Shown: positions 12,039 to 20,519 of the stretch, one piece after another
Layout of the letters: every line of letters starts with the position of its first letter
Position numbering within the stretch: the first letter of the stretch is position 1
Origin: Pseudomonas nitroreducens
Lineage (GTDB): Bacteria > Pseudomonadota > Gammaproteobacteria > Pseudomonadales > Pseudomonadaceae
Length of the DNA stretch: 64,000 nt
NCBI RefSeq assembly: GCF_024170165.1
Contig: NZ_JALJXP010000009.1
Coordinates: forward strand, 224,815 to 288,814
Direction: 5' to 3'
Translations under genes and position numbers: made by a program
The notes under the pieces: model-generated
Told to the model about the DNA's origin: nothing
Database searches by the model: none
What the model saw: the letters and a program-made list of their open reading frames with translations, nothing else

Positions 12039-13364
12039 TTAGAACGTGGTGGAGAACATCAGCTGGCTGTAGAGGTTGCTGTTGTCGTTGCCGATCTGGG
12101 TGCCGCCTTCGGCCGCGCTTTTCTTCGGCTGGTACAGGCCCACCAGCGGGATGATCATCAGGTGATCGTTGACCGCCCACTCGGCGTAGAGGTCCAGTTC
12201 GTTGGCGTCGGTGTTGCCCAGGTCGGTGTCCAGGGTGTGGAAGTCGAACCACTGCAGGCCGACGTTGACGTTCTCCAGCGGGCTGACCTTGGCGCCGATG
12301 TTGTTCACGCGGGTGTTGCTGTTGAACGGGCCGGAGTAGTTGCCTGCCACCTCGCCCTGGAACCAGGTGCCGAAGCCGCGGCTGAAGCCGTAGAACAGCG
12401 GGTCGTAGCCTTCGGAGAAGCGGCTGAAGCGGTAGCTGACGTAGGGCTTCCAGGCGACGTCGGAGAAGGTCCAGCCGGCTTCCAGGTACCAGGCGTTCTC
12501 GTTGTCGGTGTGGCGCTTGTCCTGCCAGGCGTACTCGCCGGAGAGGAACAGGTTCTCCACGCCGGCATTGCCGGTGCCGCGCAGGCTGTAGGTCTTCATG
12601 TCCTTGCGGTCGAGTTGGGCGGGCGATGCGTATTGTTCATCGATGTCGTTCACGTCGATGTAGGTCAGGCCGAAGGTAGCTTCCTGGGCGACGTGTTCGA
12701 GGGTGGCGACGTACAGCTCGGACTTGGCCTGGGCACGGTTGTCGGACTTCAGGCTCATCAGGTCGCCACGCCAGCCTTCCTTGCCGCCGACGCGCAGCAC
12801 GGCGGTTTCGTCGAAGTCGCGGCGGCCGGCCAGGTAGTAGGCGCCGCCACGGTTGTACTCGCCGTCAGCCAGGCCGTTACCCATGTTCAGGGCGTCGCCG
12901 TCGATCAGGAAGCCATCGCCGACCACGATGTTCTGGCAACCGAAGGACAGGTCGATACCGTCCTCGCCGAGCACCGGGAACAGGCCGCCCGAGCGCCAGC
13001 CGGCGTAGGCGTCTTCGATCTTGGTGGTGCGCTCGGAACCGTCGCTGAAGCCGGCGGCGTCGCCGTCGCCCCAGGTCGCGGAGCTGAGCAGGTTGAACGC
13101 GCCGTAGGCGGTGCCCGCGTCGCCGAGCTTCTGGTCGCCGCTCAGGCCGTACTTGATGAAACCTTCCTGCCAGGAGGACGAGCCTTCATCCAGGGTGCCG
13201 GTCATGTTGTAGCGCTCCTGGCTGTGGAACAGCCCGAAGGTCGCGGAGAGATCGGCGTTCAGGTGCGTATCGTCGGTGGCGTACAGCTGGTAGGCGCTGG
13301 CGGAACTGGCCCCGGCGATGAGCAGGGCGAGCAGGGTGGGGCGCAGCACGGCGGCGTGGGTCAT
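12039..13364 (-). CDS. Outer-membrane beta-barrel protein (alginate-export/porin-like)
   Basis: 441-residue protein with a signal peptide (PTLLALLIAGASSASA) and then alternating amphipathic strands rich in aromatic girdles and acidic turns (ATFGLFHSQERYNMTG, WYLEAGWTFSDVAWKPYVSY). It ends in the outer-membrane signature LMFSTTF with terminal Phe. It looks like the alginate-export/AlgE-type or general porin fold, but no substrate motif is recognisable. It is probably the first gene of a pair with the chemoreceptor, suggesting uptake and sensing of the same nutrient (inference). Confidence 0.8.
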   Translation of the reverse strand: MTHAAVLRPTLLALLIAGASSASAYQLYATDDTHLNADLSATFGLFHSQERYNMTGTLDEGSSSWQEGFIKYGLSGDQKLGDAGTAYGAFNLLSSATWGDGDAAGFSDGSERTTKIEDAYAGWRSGGLFPVLGEDGIDLSFGCQNIVVGDGFLIDGDALNMGNGLADGEYNRGGAYYLAGRRDFDETAVLRVGGKEGWRGDLMSLKSDNRAQAKSELYVATLEHVAQEATFGLTYIDVNDIDEQYASPAQLDRKDMKTYSLRGTGNAGVENLFLSGEYAWQDKRHTDNENAWYLEAGWTFSDVAWKPYVSYRFSRFSEGYDPLFYGFSRGFGTWFQGEVAGNYSGPFNSNTRVNNIGAKVSPLENVNVGLQWFDFHTLDTDLGNTDANELDLYAEWAVNDHLMIIPLVGLYQPKKSAAEGGTQIGNDNSNLYSQLMFSTTF

Positions 13365-13536
13365 GGTGAAGGCATCCGTTTCGTTATTGTCGATTGAGGG
13401 GATGTGACTTCTGCCGATGCTAAGTAAGGGCTGGCCCTGTGCCGTTGCTCCTGTCTGCCAAGTGATTGGGTGTGGTTGCCAGATCGGTGGGAGGAGGTTG
13501 TCGAGATCCGTGCGGGCTGAAAAACCCTCTCCCCAG

Positions 13537-13629
13537 CCCTCTCCCTGAAGGGAGAGGGAGCCGAATGTGCCGGCTGATGATCTGGTTTAATCCTGCTCCG
13601 ATCAGTCCCCTCTCCCTTCAGGGAGAGGG
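13537..13629. repeat. Pair of CCCTCTCCC hairpin repeats
   Basis: Two near-identical perfect hairpins, CCCTCTCCC-TGAA-GGGAGAGGG at about 13537-13558 and CCCCTCTCCC-TTCA-GGGAGAGGG at about 13607-13629, are in inverted relation and separated by about 48 bp. They fill most of the gap between the barrel gene promoter region and the AraC gene (13365-13658). The same repeat recurs at 26.17 kb. No gene is seen in this gap. Confidence 0.75.
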
Positions 13630-13658
13630 AGAGGGCGTGAGAGCGTCTTCCAGTAGCC

Positions 13659-14606
13659 TCAACGCGCTCTTGAAATCACCGACGGCTGCTCCGCATACAG
13701 GCGCTTGTAGAGGGCCGAGAAATGACTGGAACTGGCAAACCCCAGGTCCAGCGCCAGGTGGGTGATGCTCTGCTGCGGCTCCTGCTTGAGCCGGCGGCGC
13801 GCCTCGGCCAGGCGCAGGCTGAGGAAGAACTGTTGCGGCGTGCTCTGGCAGATCTGCCGGAAGCAGTACTGCAGGGTGCGCTGGCTGGTGTTCAGGCTCT
13901 GGCTCAGTTCCAGCAGCGACAAGGGTTCGGAGAGATCCGCCTGCATGCGTTCGATAGCCGCCAGCACCAGCCGGCGATGCTGTTGCAGCGAGCGCGGCGT
14001 GCCTTCGCGGTCATGGCCCGGGAGGATTTCTTCCAGCGCCTGCAGCACGTGGCTGAGCACCAGCGCGACGGCATGCCCGGCCTGCTGCGGATTGTCCACT
14101 CGCCACGGCTCGCTTTCGAAACCGGCGAGGGCATCGCACAGGCTGCGGCGCAGATCGCCCGCACCGGTGGGTGAAAGTTGCAGGCGACGTTGCTGCAGCG
14201 CCCGTTCGAACAGTTCGCGCTCTTCGGCACCGAGCAGGCGTTCCAGCTGCGCCTGGCTGAAGGTCAGGCCGAGCATGTGGATTTCCCCTGCGGCGCAGAT
14301 TTCCAGCTCGCGGCCGCCTTCGAGCACCAGCAGGGTGTCGTCGTGCAGGGCCTGGCCGTTGAAGCGCGAATCGGCACTGGCGCGCAGGGGAATGCCGATC
14401 ACCAGGTGGCCGGCGGGCGGCGCCATGTTCTCGTGCAGGTGCAGGTTGGAGTGTTCGTAGATCAGCGAGGCGTCGGGCAACTGCACATGCAGCAGCTCCG
14501 CCTGCAGGCGGCCGTGGCCGAGCTGGGTGTAGTCCTGGCTCCAGCCGGCGAGGGCGCAGGCCAGTTCATCGGAGTCGGTTGCCTGGTGGCGGGCTATGCC
14601 GGTCAT
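13659..14606 (-). CDS. AraC family regulator, EutR-like
   Basis: 315-residue regulator with an N-terminal cupin-like effector domain and a C-terminal AraC HTH pair (EPLSLLELSQSLNTSQRTLQ, then ITHLALDLGFASSSHFSALY). The overall plan (DSDELACALAGWSQDYTQLG start, LVIGIPLRASADSRF core) resembles the ethanolamine regulator EutR. It is the last gene behind a permease, phospho-lyase-like enzyme and kinase on the same strand, 92 nt after the kinase. The context suggests sensing of an amino alcohol or its phosphate. No cobalamin-dependent ethanolamine lyase genes are present. Confidence 0.85.
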   Translation of the reverse strand: MTGIARHQATDSDELACALAGWSQDYTQLGHGRLQAELLHVQLPDASLIYEHSNLHLHENMAPPAGHLVIGIPLRASADSRFNGQALHDDTLLVLEGGRELEICAAGEIHMLGLTFSQAQLERLLGAEERELFERALQQRRLQLSPTGAGDLRRSLCDALAGFESEPWRVDNPQQAGHAVALVLSHVLQALEEILPGHDREGTPRSLQQHRRLVLAAIERMQADLSEPLSLLELSQSLNTSQRTLQYCFRQICQSTPQQFFLSLRLAEARRRLKQEPQQSITHLALDLGFASSSHFSALYKRLYAEQPSVISRAR

Positions 14607-14698
14607 GGCGGTTCACCTCGGTTGTGCGCCGAGTATCGGCCAGCGCTGGCGCGCAGGCTTGTGCCTGCGCGCCAGGGTGTTGCGGCGCTCTGCCAGTT

Positions 14699-15733
14699 TC
14701 AGCGACCGGCGAGGTAGGCGGCGGCCAGTGTACAGGCGCGTTCGATCAGCATGGGCGCCAGTTCCCGCGCGGTCTCGCTGTTGCGCCGGGTATGCACCCA
14801 ACCCAGGTAGGTGGTGCCGCGCAGGGCGAGGAACAGCGGCAGAGCGGCGCGATCGGCGGCGGACAGCGGCTTGACCGAGTCGTAGCCGGCCAGCAGCGCC
14901 GCCTGGATCTGCGCCAGGCGCGGGTCGTCGAGGCAGAAGTACAGCGCGGTGGCCAGCTCGAACATGTGCCAGCCGAAGCCGGCATCGTCGAAGTCGATCA
15001 GCTGCAGTTCACCGCCTTCGAGCAGCAGGTTCTCCGGCACCAGGTCGGCGTGGATCATGCCGAAGTTGCCCAGGCTGCGGCCGTACTGGCGCAGGTCCAG
15101 ACGCGCTTCCTGGCGCGCCCGCTGGAGCAGTTCGTGCTGTTCGGCGCTGAGCAGGTCCAGCTCCCAGAAGCGCCCCCAGAACGGGTTGGCGCCGACCAGG
15201 CCTTCCTCGTCCCAGGCGTGCCGGGTGAACTCGTTGGGCTGACGCCACTGCGCCGAATTCAGGTGGATACGCGCGGCCACCGCGCCGGCCTGATGAAACA
15301 GCGCCTCGATGTCGCCAGCGGCGCTCAGGCCCTGTTCGGCGGAGCCCAGGGTGCTGCCGGAGAGCCAGCCGAGCATGTCGACGAAGCGCGATTCCTCCAG
15401 GGCGGCGCTGCGTACCTCGGCCAGGTGCTCGCCGCTGCGGGTGCGGATGATGCTCGGCACGCCGATGCCGCCGGCGGCCAGTTGCTCCATCCAGGTCAGC
15501 TCCGAGCGCAGCGCCGCTTCGCTGTGGTAGCCGCCGCGGTGCACGCGCAGGGCGCTGCGTGTGCCGTCGCTGCGGGTGGCGCAGAACACCGCGTTCTCGC
15601 GGTACTTGAGCAGTTCCAGGCCGACGAAATCGCCGTCCCAGTGGTGCAGGGCGTCCAGCGCCAGGTCGCGCAGGCAGGCGATCTGCTGGTCGTGATCAAG
15701 CTCTGCGAAACAAGCCTTGGCAAAGTCGTTCAT
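14699..15733 (-). CDS. APH-fold small-molecule kinase (amino-alcohol or hydroxylysine kinase candidate)
   Basis: 344-residue aminoglycoside-phosphotransferase/choline-kinase fold protein. It has the Brenner motif MIHADLVPENLL (His228, catalytic Asp230, Asn235) and the metal-binding IDFDDAGFGWH (Asp247). ALRVHRGGYHSEAALRSE holds the ATP-binding Arg/Glu pair region. The gene starts 9 nt after the aminotransferase-fold gene. In animals the hydroxylysine kinase AGPHD1 pairs functionally with an AGXT2L phospho-lyase, and bacteria carry fusions of the two. That supports phosphorylation of a hydroxyl group on an amine (ethanolamine, 1-amino-2-propanol or 5-hydroxylysine). The exact substrate is not readable. 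Confidence 0.8.
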   Translation of the reverse strand: MNDFAKACFAELDHDQQIACLRDLALDALHHWDGDFVGLELLKYRENAVFCATRSDGTRSALRVHRGGYHSEAALRSELTWMEQLAAGGIGVPSIIRTRSGEHLAEVRSAALEESRFVDMLGWLSGSTLGSAEQGLSAAGDIEALFHQAGAVAARIHLNSAQWRQPNEFTRHAWDEEGLVGANPFWGRFWELDLLSAEQHELLQRARQEARLDLRQYGRSLGNFGMIHADLVPENLLLEGGELQLIDFDDAGFGWHMFELATALYFCLDDPRLAQIQAALLAGYDSVKPLSAADRAALPLFLALRGTTYLGWVHTRRNSETARELAPMLIERACTLAAAYLAGR

Positions 15734-15742
15734 GGTGGCTCC

Positions 15743-17017
15743 TCAGAGTTCGCTCAGGACCTGGTTCAGGGTGTCGATGAAGTGCTCGCCGTGCTCGGCC
15801 TCGAACACCAGTGGCGGGCGGATCTTGAGGATGTTGTCGTCGCCACCGATCTTGCTGATCAGCACGCCACGCTGGCGCATGGCGTTGACGATGCGCCGCG
15901 CTTCGAGGCCGGCCGGTTCGCGGCTGGCACGGTCGCGCACCAGTTCCACGGCGAAGAACAGGCCCTGGCCGCGCACGTCACCGATGATCGAGTGGCGCTC
16001 GGCGAGGCGGTGCAGTTCGGCACTGAGCTTTGCGCCCTGGCGCCGGGCGTTGCCTTGCAGGTCCTCTTCGGCGATCACATCCAGCACCGCCTGGCCGACG
16101 GCCGCCGCCACCGGCGAGCCGCCGAAGGTGTTGAAGTACATGTTGCTGCGGCCGAAGGTCTCGACGCGCTCGCGGTTGGTCACCACGCCGGCCAGGGGGA
16201 AGCCGTTGCCCATGGGTTTGCCGAGGGTGACGATGTCCGGCACCAGCGGGTGCGACTGGTGGCCCCACATGTGGTCGCCGGTGCGGGCGAAGCCCGATTG
16301 CACCTCGTCGGTGATCAACAGGCCGCCGGCCTCGCGCACCAGCCTGGCCACGCGCTCCAGGTAGCCGGCCGGCAGGCGCGGGATGCCTTCATTGGCGAAC
16401 AGGGTGTCGATCAGCATCGCCGCGAGGCCGACACCGGCAGCCTGCAGTTCGGCGATGGCTTCAGCGACCTTGGCCACGTAACGGTCGGCGATCTGCTCGG
16501 GCGTGCCGTCGGCATGGTAAAGGCAGGGGATCGGCACGGCCCGCGCGTGGGCGGAGAACGGCTCGGAGCTGGGCAGCGCGGTAGTCACTGCCGCCAACGT
16601 GGTGGTGTTGCCGTGGTAGTTGTAGTCGCTGACGATCACGCCCTTGTTGCCGGTGGCGAAGCGCGCCATGCGCAGGGCCAGCTCATTGGCCTCGCTGCCG
16701 GTGCAGGTGAACATCAGGCTGTCCAGCGGTTCGGCGAAGGTTGCGGTGAGGCTCTCGGCATAGCGCACCACGCGCTCGTTGAGGTAGCGGGTGTGGATGT
16801 TCAGCGTCGCCGCCTGTTCGGCCATGGCCGCCACCACCGTCGGATGGCAGTGGCCGACGCAGGGCACGTTGTTGTAGCAGTCCAGGTAGCGTTTGCCGGC
16901 GGCGTCTATGAGCCAGACGCCTTCGCCCTTCACCAGCTCCAGCGGCTCGTCGTAGAACAGCGGCGAGGCATCGCCCATGACCTGGTGGCGGCGTTGCAGC
17001 AGGGTCGGTTCAGACAT
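15743..17017 (-). CDS. Class III PLP enzyme, AGXT2L-type O-phosphoamine phospho-lyase candidate
   Basis: PLP-dependent fold type I protein (424 aa from ATG 17017). TLGKPMGNGFPLAGV carries the Schiff-base Lys267 and LLITDEVQSGFARTG the cofactor Asp237. The segment RYLDCYNNVPCVGHCHPTVV is characteristic of the AGXT2L (ETNPPL/PHYKPL) branch, whose members eliminate phosphate and ammonia from phosphoethanolamine or 5-phosphohydroxylysine instead of transaminating. ATG 17017 has GGAG 10 nt upstream; ATG 17026 has it only 1 nt away. The gene overlaps the permease end by 8 nt and is followed by the kinase. Confidence 0.85.
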   Translation of the reverse strand: MSEPTLLQRRHQVMGDASPLFYDEPLELVKGEGVWLIDAAGKRYLDCYNNVPCVGHCHPTVVAAMAEQAATLNIHTRYLNERVVRYAESLTATFAEPLDSLMFTCTGSEANELALRMARFATGNKGVIVSDYNYHGNTTTLAAVTTALPSSEPFSAHARAVPIPCLYHADGTPEQIADRYVAKVAEAIAELQAAGVGLAAMLIDTLFANEGIPRLPAGYLERVARLVREAGGLLITDEVQSGFARTGDHMWGHQSHPLVPDIVTLGKPMGNGFPLAGVVTNRERVETFGRSNMYFNTFGGSPVAAAVGQAVLDVIAEEDLQGNARRQGAKLSAELHRLAERHSIIGDVRGQGLFFAVELVRDRASREPAGLEARRIVNAMRQRGVLISKIGGDDNILKIRPPLVFEAEHGEHFIDTLNQVLSEL

Positions 17018-18329
17018 TCTCGGCATTCTCCAGGGGTTTGCCGGCGCGGCTGGCAGCGCGCAGCAGGTAGTTGAGGATGAGGGCGGCGACCACCAGGGCC
17101 AGGGCGCTGAGCATCGCCACTTCCAGCTGGAAGCAGGCGGCGATCACCACCAGCGTCAGCAGCATGCCGACGCTGGCCACGACGGGGCCGCCGCGCAGGC
17201 GGAAGGGGCGCACCAGGCCGGGCTGGGTGCGGTGCAGACGCAGGTAGGCGGCGAACAGCACCAGGTGGCAGCTGCCCAGCAGCAGGACGATGCACAGCAG
17301 GAGTTTTTCCGGCGGCACCAGGGTCAGCGGCAGGCCGATCACGGTCAGCACCAGCAGCGCCACGTAGGGTGCGCCGCGGCGGTTGGTGCGGGCCAGGGCG
17401 GCAGGGAAGAAGCCGTCGCGGGCCAGGGCGAACAGTTGTCGGGAGGCGGAGAACACCACCGAGAAGAAGGTCGCCAGCAGGCCGCACACGGCGCCGGAGC
17501 CGACCAGCAGCGGCAGCCAGTCGCGCTCGCCGTAGAGCCCGCCGTGGGTCATCGCGGCATACAGCGGATCCCCCGCATTGCCGACCACTTCCACACCGGC
17601 CGCTCCCGGCGCGCTGATCACCACGGTCAGGGCAGTCAGCAGCAGGGTAGCGACGGCGGCGATGATCCCGCGCGGCATGCTGCGGCCAGGGTCTGCGGCT
17701 TCTTCGGCGGCCGAGGCGACCTGTTCCAGGCAGATGAACATCCAGATGGCGAAGGGCACGCAGGCGAACACGCCGCCGACACTCACGCCCGGCAGTGCGC
17801 TGCCGGAAGTGGCCAGCAGGTTTTCCCAGTGCACGTGGGGCAGCATCGCGCCGCCGAAGGCCAGCAGCGCGATAGCGGCCACGGCGCCGGCCAGCAGGGT
17901 CAGCCCGAGGGCCTCACCAACGCCGATGATGTGGATGCCGATGATCACCGCGAACAGGCCGATGCGCACCGGCCAGCCGCCGAAGCCGAACACCGACTCC
18001 ATGTAGGCGGCGAGGAAGTTGGCGGCGGCGCCGGTGCCGATGGTCAGCGCCAGTGCGCAGGCGGCGCCGACCAGGTAGCCGACGAAGGGCCCGAAGGCCA
18101 GCTGCGCGTAGGCGAACACACCGCCGGCGTGGGGCCGCGCGGTGGAGAGTTCGCACACGCACAGCGCCAGGCCGCCGCAGAGCACGGCCATCAGCAGGGT
18201 GGCGACGAGCATGTTGGCCCAGCCGCTGCTGGCCAGGCCGTAGTTCCAGCCGGAGAACTGCCCGGCGATGACCAGTGAAATGCCGAGCCCGGCGATCTGG
18301 GGCCAGCGGAGTACGCCTTGTTTGAGCAT
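17010..18329 (-). CDS. APC superfamily amino acid/amine permease
   Basis: 439-residue integral membrane protein with about 12 hydrophobic segments. It opens with LRWPQIAGLGISLVIAGQFS, close to ethanolamine-permease-type APC carriers, and has CELSTARPHAGGVFAYAQLA (helix 2-3) and FICLEQVASAAEEAADPGRS (helix 6-7). The ATG at 18329 is chosen from the SD AAGGGA about 8 nt upstream and the usual APC N-terminus, although the frame is open further upstream. It is first in the operon permease, phospho-lyase, kinase, AraC and presumably imports the amino alcohol or amino acid substrate. Confidence 0.88.
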   Translation of the reverse strand: MLKQGVLRWPQIAGLGISLVIAGQFSGWNYGLASSGWANMLVATLLMAVLCGGLALCVCELSTARPHAGGVFAYAQLAFGPFVGYLVGAACALALTIGTGAAANFLAAYMESVFGFGGWPVRIGLFAVIIGIHIIGVGEALGLTLLAGAVAAIALLAFGGAMLPHVHWENLLATSGSALPGVSVGGVFACVPFAIWMFICLEQVASAAEEAADPGRSMPRGIIAAVATLLLTALTVVISAPGAAGVEVVGNAGDPLYAAMTHGGLYGERDWLPLLVGSGAVCGLLATFFSVVFSASRQLFALARDGFFPAALARTNRRGAPYVALLVLTVIGLPLTLVPPEKLLLCIVLLLGSCHLVLFAAYLRLHRTQPGLVRPFRLRGGPVVASVGMLLTLVVIAACFQLEVAMLSALALVVAALILNYLLRAASRAGKPLENAENV

Positions 18330-18622
18330 GGTGGTTGTCCCTTGCCTGTGGTTGTCGAATGGGTGAGCGGCAGTCAGCCGCGAGCGCCGGAGCGCAGCGG
18401 GCAAGGGAGGTGTTCGGCGAGTACCGAGGGTTGGGTGCGTGGAGTCATGGGGCGGCCCTTCTTGTTGTTTTATGCGGGAGTGCACGCGCCCGCCGTCAGG
18501 TGCAGCGGGCAGGGAGAAGGTACGAAGGGTGCGGGGTGGGGCGATATCAGAAATGCGCAAAGTCGCGGAGCGGACTGAACGCCGGGTTTCACCAGCAGGA
18601 GCGGGCCTGGCGTGCGGCCACA
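18330..18622. promoter_or_regulatory. Upstream region of the permease operon
   Basis: No gene is apparent. The stretch should contain the promoter of the permease/phospho-lyase/kinase operon. TTCTTGTTGTTTTATGCGGG around 18459 is the only AT-richer patch. I could not identify a convincing operator. Confidence 0.4.
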
Positions 18623-18651
18623 AAAAAGCCCCGCATGGCGCGGGGCTTTTT
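18623..18651. terminator. Bidirectional rho-independent terminator
   Basis: AAAAAGCCCCGC, a 5-nt loop, and GCGGGGCTTTTT form a symmetrical stem with A and T tracts on both sides. It lies 15 nt beyond the YegP-like stop on the minus strand. Confidence 0.85.
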
Positions 18652-18665
18652 CATTCACTCTTCAC

Positions 18666-18998
18666 TCAAGCGTGCGGACGCAGCTCGGTGCTGAGGCCGG
18701 CCTGGGCAATCGTTGCAATCGCCTCTTCGCGTGCGGCCTCGGAGTCGTACAGCTTGCTGGTCAGCAGTTCTGCACCGGTGTTATCGCGGATCACGAAGAA
18801 ATTCTTGCCGCCGGGGGCCATCTGGCGCTTGTAGCGCTCGACGGCCGCACAGGAGCTGCGGAGGCTGTTGATCGCCTGCTCGGCTGCCTCCTGTGTGGGG
18901 TAGGCCAGAGTTTCCAGCAGAGTACCGTGGGCAGAGTTCTTGAGCAGAACGCGACGGTTGCCGCTGCTGAGTTCCTTGATTTCATACCAGCCGGGCAT
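18666..18998 (-). CDS. YegP-like tandem DUF1508 protein
   Basis: 110-residue protein made of two tandem DUF1508 repeats: GWYEIKELSSGNRRVLLKNS...ETLAYPTQEAAEQAINSLRS and KNFFVIRDNTGAELLTSKLY...REEAIATI. E. coli YegP has the same length and layout; its role is unknown. The ATG at 18998 is preferred over one at 19010 because GGAG lies 6 nt before it and the MPGWYEIKE start matches YegP. It is monocistronic, ending at a strong bidirectional terminator. Confidence 0.88.
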   Translation of the reverse strand: MPGWYEIKELSSGNRRVLLKNSAHGTLLETLAYPTQEAAEQAINSLRSSCAAVERYKRQMAPGGKNFFVIRDNTGAELLTSKLYDSEAAREEAIATIAQAGLSTELRPHA

Positions 18999-19027
18999 GT
19001 GTAGCTCCATATAACCGGTGTCAACGT

Positions 19028-19101
19028 CCTGTGGGTAGTCCCACAGGGTGACAGGCCAGTTTAGGAGGACAGGCGTTCTAATTGCATAGGAAAAGTCCTA
19101 T
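19028..19101. other. Two perfect hairpins between yegP-like gene and oprB
   Basis: CCTGTGGG-TAGT-CCCACAGG (19028-19047) and ATAGGA-AAAG-TCCTAT (19086-19101) are perfect inverted repeats in the 148-bp gap. They could be operators or 5'-leader structure for the yegP-like gene, or transcript-end structures for oprB. Neither has a T tract on the oprB side. Confidence 0.4.
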
Positions 19102-19146
19102 TAATCATGGGGTTACTGTATCAATTTGTCTCAGAATCAGCCTGTC

Positions 19147-20412
19147 TCAGAACGTCGCCTTGACCTGCAGGCCGAGCAGCAGGGCGTTGTCGATGTCCTG
19201 GCCGGAGAAGGCGCCGGGCTCGATGACGTACTGCAGGTCTGGGCGCAAGGTCAGCCAGGGTGTGGCCTGGTAGCCGTAGCTCAGTTCGATCAGTTGTTCG
19301 CCGCTGTCCAGGTTGGGGAAGGTCTCGCCATTGGCAACGGCGTTGTCTTCCTGCACCTCGCGGCTGCGCGGGTTCAGTACGGCGCGGCCGTAGCCGAAGG
19401 CGAGGGTATCTTTCGGACGGCCGTCGAAGGGCTTGTAGAGCACCACGCCGGCGCCATACCACTTGGTGAACGGCGAGGCGGCGCTGCTCGCGGCCGAGGC
19501 CTGGCCGAACAGGTGCAGGCTGCGACCTTTCGAAGCCGGGTCGTTCCACACGGCCTGGTCCACCAGCAGGTAATGGCCGCTGCGGCCGGAGACTTCCTTA
19601 TCGCTGCCGATACGCTGCACGTCGGAGCTGTCGTAATACCAGCCCAGCTTGTACTCGCCGGGCAGCTCGCCCTGTGGCTTGTAGACCAGCTCGATGGGCA
19701 CCACGGTGCCGGTGGTGTGCTTGGGCGTGAGGTGCCAGGCGCGGCTGGAGTTGCCGTTGCTCTCCGGGTCGACGTTGAAGGCGGCGATACGCAGCTGCCA
19801 GTCGGGCGCGAAGCTGTATTTCACCCGCGCACCGAGATGCGCGTTGGGGTAGTTGGTCCAGCCGCTGCCGCCGGACATGTTCAGCGGGTGGCCGCAGAAG
19901 CCGGCGTTCATGAAGTTGCAGAGGATGCCGCTGTCCAGCCCGCCGACATCGTTGCCCATGGCCATGTAGCCGAGTTTGAGGTTCACGGCCTGGCTCAGGT
20001 CGCGCTCGTAGCTCAGTTCGGTCAGGCGGGTGTAGAGGCCGCCGTAGTTTTCCTGCACCGGCAGGCGGTTGCCCACCAGGTCCTCGGAGGCGCTGTTGCC
20101 GCGACGGTCGTTGATGGTCAGCTGGACCTTGCCGCCGTTGTCCAGGCCGTAGAGTTTCGACAGGTCGAACTGCACGCCCAGCTTGATGTTCTGCGAGTAG
20201 CGCGCCGAGCGGTGCAGGCCGCCGTGGGCGTTGTAGGCGGTCTCGCCGCTGTAGTCGCCGCTGAACCTGACGCCATCCTGTTCCAGCTGGTGGCGCAGGC
20301 CGCCCCAGTCGCCGGTCAGGGTGTTTCTTTCGAGCAGGCCTTCTTCGGCCAGCGCAGGCAGCGAGGCGACGCACAGCAGCAGGCCGGGCGTAAGGCGAAG
20401 GGAAGTGCGCAT
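19147..20412 (-). CDS. oprB: Carbohydrate-selective porin OprB
   Basis: 421-residue outer-membrane porin with signal peptide MRTSLRLTPGLLLCVASLPA (cleavage after ALA) and the OprB-family start LLERNTLTGDWGGLRHQLEQ. It has FSGDYSGETAYNAHGG, repeated Tyr/Trp-rich strands and the terminal LLLGLQVKATF. The ATG at 20412 begins the signal peptide; the open frame upstream is not coding-like. It sits after gcd on the same strand but behind a terminator, so it may be partly independent. Adjacency to gcd parallels the OprB-type porin PA2291 beside PA2290 in P. aeruginosa. It probably feeds glucose or other sugars to the periplasmic dehydrogenase. Confidence 0.92.
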   Translation of the reverse strand: MRTSLRLTPGLLLCVASLPALAEEGLLERNTLTGDWGGLRHQLEQDGVRFSGDYSGETAYNAHGGLHRSARYSQNIKLGVQFDLSKLYGLDNGGKVQLTINDRRGNSASEDLVGNRLPVQENYGGLYTRLTELSYERDLSQAVNLKLGYMAMGNDVGGLDSGILCNFMNAGFCGHPLNMSGGSGWTNYPNAHLGARVKYSFAPDWQLRIAAFNVDPESNGNSSRAWHLTPKHTTGTVVPIELVYKPQGELPGEYKLGWYYDSSDVQRIGSDKEVSGRSGHYLLVDQAVWNDPASKGRSLHLFGQASAASSAASPFTKWYGAGVVLYKPFDGRPKDTLAFGYGRAVLNPRSREVQEDNAVANGETFPNLDSGEQLIELSYGYQATPWLTLRPDLQYVIEPGAFSGQDIDNALLLGLQVKATF

Positions 20413-20437
20413 GGGGTTTCCTGAGCTTGAAGCGAAT

Positions 20438-20466
20438 AAAAAAAGGCGCGGTGGTAGTGCCGCGCC
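20438..20466 (-). terminator. Rho-independent terminator after gcd, with a second hairpin upstream
   Basis: GGCGCGG/CCGCGCC with an 8-nt loop is followed on the minus strand by seven T residues. A further perfect hairpin, GCGCCCGC-N5-GCGGGCGC, lies at 20475-20495. The tandem stems sit between gcd and oprB and should attenuate read-through. Confidence 0.8.
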
Positions 20467-20519
20467 GGAAGGAGGCGCCCGCACGAGGCGGGCGCGATGG
20501 GAGAGTTACGCGGGGTGGC

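Noticed and set aside
10431..13397. A 988-codon open frame antisense to the chemoreceptor and barrel genes
   Set aside because: It is a GC-bias shadow: His/Gln/Val/Gly-rich with no domain, opposite two genes with clear protein families.
13659..14606. Naming the AraC gene eutR
   Set aside because: The layout is EutR-like, but no cobalamin-dependent ethanolamine ammonia-lyase genes are present and the effector is unknown, so only a likeness is claimed.
14579..17074. An 831-codon open frame antisense to the kinase and phospho-lyase genes
   Set aside because: Same shadow composition; the minus-strand genes have intact catalytic motifs.
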